NCBI GenBank assembly: GCA_937950385.1
Contig: CALFEA010000302.1
Span: 1 to 7,936 of the forward strand
Length of the DNA stretch: 7,936 bases
From: an uncultured Altererythrobacter sp.
GTDB lineage: Bacteria; Pseudomonadota; Alphaproteobacteria; Sphingomonadales; Sphingomonadaceae
Direction: 5' to 3'
This document shows positions 5,442-7,936 of this stretch, in pieces; the stretch's first letter is position 1, and each line of letters starts with the position of its first letter. The notes beneath the pieces were generated by a model that was given only the letters and a program-made list of their open reading frames with translations, did not search any database and was not told where the DNA came from. Position numbers and translations under genes: made by a program.

Positions 5442-6908
5442 ATGGCACATAACAATGACAACACACGAGCGAACAGGCGCAAGTCAGATGATGACTTGAT
5501 GGAAGATGCCGAAGCCGTGAATTTGGCTGCCGATTGGTCGGATATCAGCCGCGGTCTGCGCAAAGACCTGGGCCATCAATTGCACAGCCAATGGATCAAG
5601 CCCATTCAGCTGGGCGGGTTCGAAATTGAAAGCGGCACGCTTGACCTTTTCCTGCCAACAGAATTTTCCGCAAACTGGGTTAATGACCGCTTCCACGACC
5701 GCCTGTCGCTCGCATGGAAAATCGCCCGCAGCGAAGTGCGCAAGGTTCGCATCCAAGTTCACCCCGGCCGCCGCCAACTGCCAGAACTGCGCCTTGGTGA
5801 TGGACGCCGCCCCGCCAATGATGGTCACAATGGCGGCGTTATCGCTGTTGCTGCAGGCACAATCGGGGACGCAGGCTTTACCTCATCTGTGGGCCTAGAC
5901 CCATCATTGACCTTCGCAGCCTTCGTTACCGGCGGAACCAATGTTCTGGGCTGCAATGCAGCGCAGCGTATGGCCGCAACCGAGCAGCCGCAATTCTCTC
6001 CGCTTTATCTTAAGGCCGCGACTGGTCAGGGCAAAACACACCTTCTTCACGCCATTGGTCACGCCTATTTGCAGGCGCACCCGCGCGCACGGATATTCTA
6101 TTGCAGCGCTGAACGCTTCATGGTCGAATTTGTGCAAGCCCTGAAGCAAAACCAGATGATGGAATTCAAGGCCCGCCTGCGCAGCTTTGATCTGCTGCTG
6201 GTTGACGATATTCAATTTATCATTGGCAAGGCCAGCGCTCAGGAAGAGCTGCTTTATACCATTGATGCGCTGCTGGCTGAGGGCAAACGCCTGGTGTTTG
6301 CCGCCGACCGTGCGCCGCAAGCATTGGACGGTGTTGAACCGCGCCTTCTCAGCCGCCTATCGATGGGTCTGGTTGCCGATATTCAGCCGGCCGATATTGA
6401 ATTGCGCCGTCTGATTCTGGAATCAAAGCTCAAACGCTTTGCCCCATTGGAAGTGCCCGGCGATGTTATCGAATTCCTCGCCCGCACCATCACACGCAAT
6501 GTGCGTGAGCTGGTCGGCGGCCTCAATAAGCTGATCGCTTATGCGCAGCTAACCGGCCAAGAGGTTTCGCTCAATCTGGCAGAGGAACAGCTGACCGATA
6601 TTCTGTCAGCCAACCGCCGCCGGATCACGATTGATGAGATCCAGCGCACCGTTTGCCAATTCTACCGGATCGACCGGTCAGAAATGTCATCCAAGCGCCG
6701 CGCACGCGCCGTTGTTCGCCCGCGTCAGGTCGCGATGTATCTGTCAAAAGTGCTGACCCCGCGTTCTTATCCAGAGATCGGGCGCAAATTTGGCGGACGC
6801 GATCATTCGACAGTTATCCACGCTGTGCGGCTGATCGAAGACTTGCGCCAACGCGATGCGGATATGGACGGCGATGTGCGCAGCCTTTTGCGGCAACTTG
6901 AGAGTTAA
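5442..6908 (+). CDS. dnaA: Chromosomal replication initiator protein DnaA
   Basis: DnaA is an AAA+ ATPase that binds oriC, opens the origin and loads helicase. The 488 residues show the four-domain layout: domain I (about 30-105, with WSDISRGLRKDLG and WVNDRF), a variable linker (about 106-152), the AAA+ domain III (about 155-375) and DNA-binding domain IV (about 390-488). Walker A reads AATGQGKT (192-199), with K198 and T199 intact but alanine at the first glycine. Walker B is LLLVDDIQF (D255, D256). Sensor 1 lies around AADRAP, the arginine finger is R305 (LLSRL), and sensor 2 is R355 (NVREL). The DnaA signature GGRDHSTVIHA is at 451-461. GGGGAAG (5426-5432) lies 9 nt before the chosen ATG; M20 is an alternative start without a good ribosome site. 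It follows a GANTC-rich upstream region, which suggests cell-cycle control. Confidence 0.98.
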   Translation: MAHNNDNTRANRRKSDDDLMEDAEAVNLAADWSDISRGLRKDLGHQLHSQWIKPIQLGGFEIESGTLDLFLPTEFSANWVNDRFHDRLSLAWKIARSEVRKVRIQVHPGRRQLPELRLGDGRRPANDGHNGGVIAVAAGTIGDAGFTSSVGLDPSLTFAAFVTGGTNVLGCNAAQRMAATEQPQFSPLYLKAATGQGKTHLLHAIGHAYLQAHPRARIFYCSAERFMVEFVQALKQNQMMEFKARLRSFDLLLVDDIQFIIGKASAQEELLYTIDALLAEGKRLVFAADRAPQALDGVEPRLLSRLSMGLVADIQPADIELRRLILESKLKRFAPLEVPGDVIEFLARTITRNVRELVGGLNKLIAYAQLTGQEVSLNLAEEQLTDILSANRRRITIDEIQRTVCQFYRIDRSEMSSKRRARAVVRPRQVAMYLSKVLTPRSYPEIGRKFGGRDHSTVIHAVRLIEDLRQRDADMDGDVRSLLRQLES

Positions 6909-6946
6909 TTCGCACACAATTTGCACTGATTACAAACAGTCTATCC

Positions 6947-6968
6947 GCAGCCCTATCAACAGGGCTGT
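6947..6968 (+). other. Hairpin after dnaA, possible weak terminator
   Basis: CAGCCCT (6948-6954) and AGGGCTG (6961-6967) form a 7-bp stem around ATCAAC, extended by a G-T wobble. It lies 39 nt after the dnaA stop. Only two T follow, so termination would be weak or need Rho. It also precedes the MoeB/ThiF start by 35 nt and could instead sit in a shared dnaA-moeB message. Confidence 0.4.
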
Positions 6969-7003
6969 TGGCAAGCTGTGCGCATGATGCCAACACGTTT
7001 TCC

Positions 7004-7783
7004 ATGAGTTCTCCGCCGCTTTCTCCACAACGATTGGACCGCTTCGCGCGGCACATTGTGCTGCCCGAAATTGGCGGCGCTGGCCAAGTTGCGTTGGCAG
7101 GCAAGCATATTGCGATCATTGGCCTTGGCGGGATTGGCTCGCCTGCCTTGCAATATCTGGCAGCCAGCGGGATTGGGCGCTTCACTTTGGTGGATGATGA
7201 TATTGTCGATGCCAGCAATTTGCAGCGGCAAACCATCTTTAACACGCGTGATATCGGCCACGGCAAAGCGGTCGCAGCGCGGCGCTGGATGGCGAATTTT
7301 GATGATGCGCTAGAAGTCTCGCTGAGCGACACGCGTATCTCTACGCAGAATGCGGGCGATTTGATCGAAGGCGTGGATTTGGTGCTCGATGGCACCGATA
7401 ATTTCGCAACGCGCCTAGCCGTGTCCGATGCCTGCGTCGCTGAGCGCGTGCCGCTGCTATCCGCCGCCGTCGGCCGCTTTCAGGGCCAAGTCGGCGCATT
7501 TGCCGGACACCAGCCGCATGATGCTTGCTATCGCTGCTTTGTCGGCGATGCCTTCGATGCAGAAGACTGCGACACTTGCGCAGAGGATGGCATGCTGGGG
7601 GCGATGGCAGGCTGGGCAGGTACGTTCGCCGCCATGCAGGCTGTGCGCGTCCTGCTCGACGGTGTCAGCGCCTTAGGCGATCCGATGTGGGGCAAAATCC
7701 ATATTCTCGATGGGATGAAGCCCGGCATGCGCACGCTCTCCATCGCAAAAGACCCTGCGTGCAAGGCCTGCCAACCGGTTTAA
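7004..7783 (+). CDS. moeB: MoeB/ThiF/HesA-family E1-like sulfur-carrier adenylyltransferase
   Basis: These enzymes adenylate the C-terminal glycine of a ubiquitin-like sulfur carrier (MoaD or ThiS) for molybdopterin or thiamine synthesis. The 259-aa form begins MSSPPLSPQRLDRFARHIVLPEIGGAGQ, a typical MoeB N-terminus. Seen are the nucleotide loop GLGGIG (40-45), acidic D64-D66, R75 in NLQRQ, K88, D132 in DGTDNF, zinc cysteines C175/C178 and C253/C256, and C192 at the conserved cysteine before DGMLG. There is no C-terminal rhodanese domain, which separates it from MOCS3-like fusions. MoeB and ThiF cannot be told apart without neighbours, and neither moaD nor thiS is visible here. An in-frame TTG at 6968 would add 12 residues unlike the family. 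No Shine-Dalgarno precedes the ATG at 7004. It lies 95 bp after dnaA on the same strand. Confidence 0.88.
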   Translation: MSSPPLSPQRLDRFARHIVLPEIGGAGQVALAGKHIAIIGLGGIGSPALQYLAASGIGRFTLVDDDIVDASNLQRQTIFNTRDIGHGKAVAARRWMANFDDALEVSLSDTRISTQNAGDLIEGVDLVLDGTDNFATRLAVSDACVAERVPLLSAAVGRFQGQVGAFAGHQPHDACYRCFVGDAFDAEDCDTCAEDGMLGAMAGWAGTFAAMQAVRVLLDGVSALGDPMWGKIHILDGMKPGMRTLSIAKDPACKACQPV

Positions 7784-7936
7784 TTACAGCGCAACCTCAT
7801 ATTTCGCGGTCGTCTTCGCGGCCACTTCCTCGGCTGTGACGCCCGGTGCCAGTTCGTTCAGTTGGAACGCGCTGGCGTGATCGGGCCTGCGGAAAACACC
7901 CAAATTGGTCACGATCATATCGACCACATTTTGCCC
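7784..7936 (-). CDS. CoA-transferase subunit B, C-terminal fragment (window edge)
   Basis: Only the last 50 residues are inside the window; the rest lies beyond the right edge. Read leftward it gives VVDMIVTNLGVF, then LNELAPGVTAEEVAAKTTAKYEVAL and a TAA stop. This is the characteristic C-terminal end of the B subunit of 3-oxoacid CoA-transferases (ScoB/PcaJ/AtoA group), which transfer CoA between succinyl-CoA and acetoacetate or 3-oxoadipate. Which substrate applies cannot be decided from this part. The catalytic glutamate lies outside the window. Its stop codon directly abuts the stop of the convergent MoeB/ThiF gene (TAA then TTA, 0 bp between), with no terminator visible. Confidence 0.8.
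   Translation of the reverse strand, partial: GQNVVDMIVTNLGVFRRPDHASAFQLNELAPGVTAEEVAAKTTAKYEVAL

Noticed and set aside
5176..5499. 107-codon open frame on the + strand upstream of and overlapping dnaA
   Set aside because: It overlaps the dnaA start by 58 bp, has a Cys/Trp/Phe-rich composition unlike neighbouring proteins, lacks a ribosome site and resembles no family.
5168..5563. 131-codon open frame on the - strand across the dnaA upstream region
   Set aside because: It runs antisense through the dnaA start, its composition is random-looking (many Ser, Cys, Pro, Arg), and it has no recognisable domain.
6814..7029. Possible DnaA-box cluster (TTATCCACG at 6814, TTCTCCACA at 7021) as an origin
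   Set aside because: There are only two imperfect sites 200 bp apart, both in coding sequence, with no AT-rich unwinding stretch.

Overview
The window reads as ordinary core genome of an alphaproteobacterium, most likely of the Sphingomonadales/Erythrobacteraceae. This rests on recollected resemblance of DnaA, UbiB, UbiE, S20 and MutM to sphingomonad proteins, not on a search. No phage, IS element, CRISPR array, tRNA or rRNA is visible. Nothing here amounts to an undescribed multi-gene system. The most unusual signals are regulatory or residue-level.

Layout, left to right: (1) a lipoprotein alpha-type carbonic anhydrase (8-751, +), closed by a strong intrinsic terminator; (2) a small four-helix membrane protein resembling DUF4345 (932-1318, +), which meets (3) ubiB head-on with a 6-bp gap; (4) ubiE and ubiB (both -, ubiE upstream, 4-nt gap), a two-gene ubiquinone operon read leftward; (5) mutM (3708-4523, +), divergent from ubiE across 57 bp; (6) rpsT (4700-4960, +), with its own promoter-like sequence and leader hairpin upstream and a strong terminator at 5050-5078; (7) a roughly 360-bp non-coding stretch before (8) dnaA (5442-6908, +); (9) a MoeB/ThiF-type E1-like adenylyltransferase (7004-7783, +), whose stop codon abuts the stop codon of (10) a truncated CoA-transferase subunit B (7784-7936, -).

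Functionally the window combines housekeeping jobs: ubiquinone synthesis (UbiE, UbiB), oxidative DNA damage repair (MutM), translation (S20), replication initiation (DnaA), molybdopterin/thiamine-type sulfur activation (MoeB/ThiF), and periplasmic CO2/bicarbonate exchange (carbonic anhydrase).

The most notable observation is a concentration of GANTC sites, the CcrM methylation motif of alphaproteobacteria. I counted 13 in the window by eye. Seven lie within 406 bp (4944-5349) between the end of rpsT and dnaA, and none occurs in the first 3 kb. Other points are a MutM zinc finger lacking one of its four cysteines, a carbonic anhydrase with lysine at the usual proton-shuttle histidine position, and an alanine at the first glycine of the DnaA Walker A motif.
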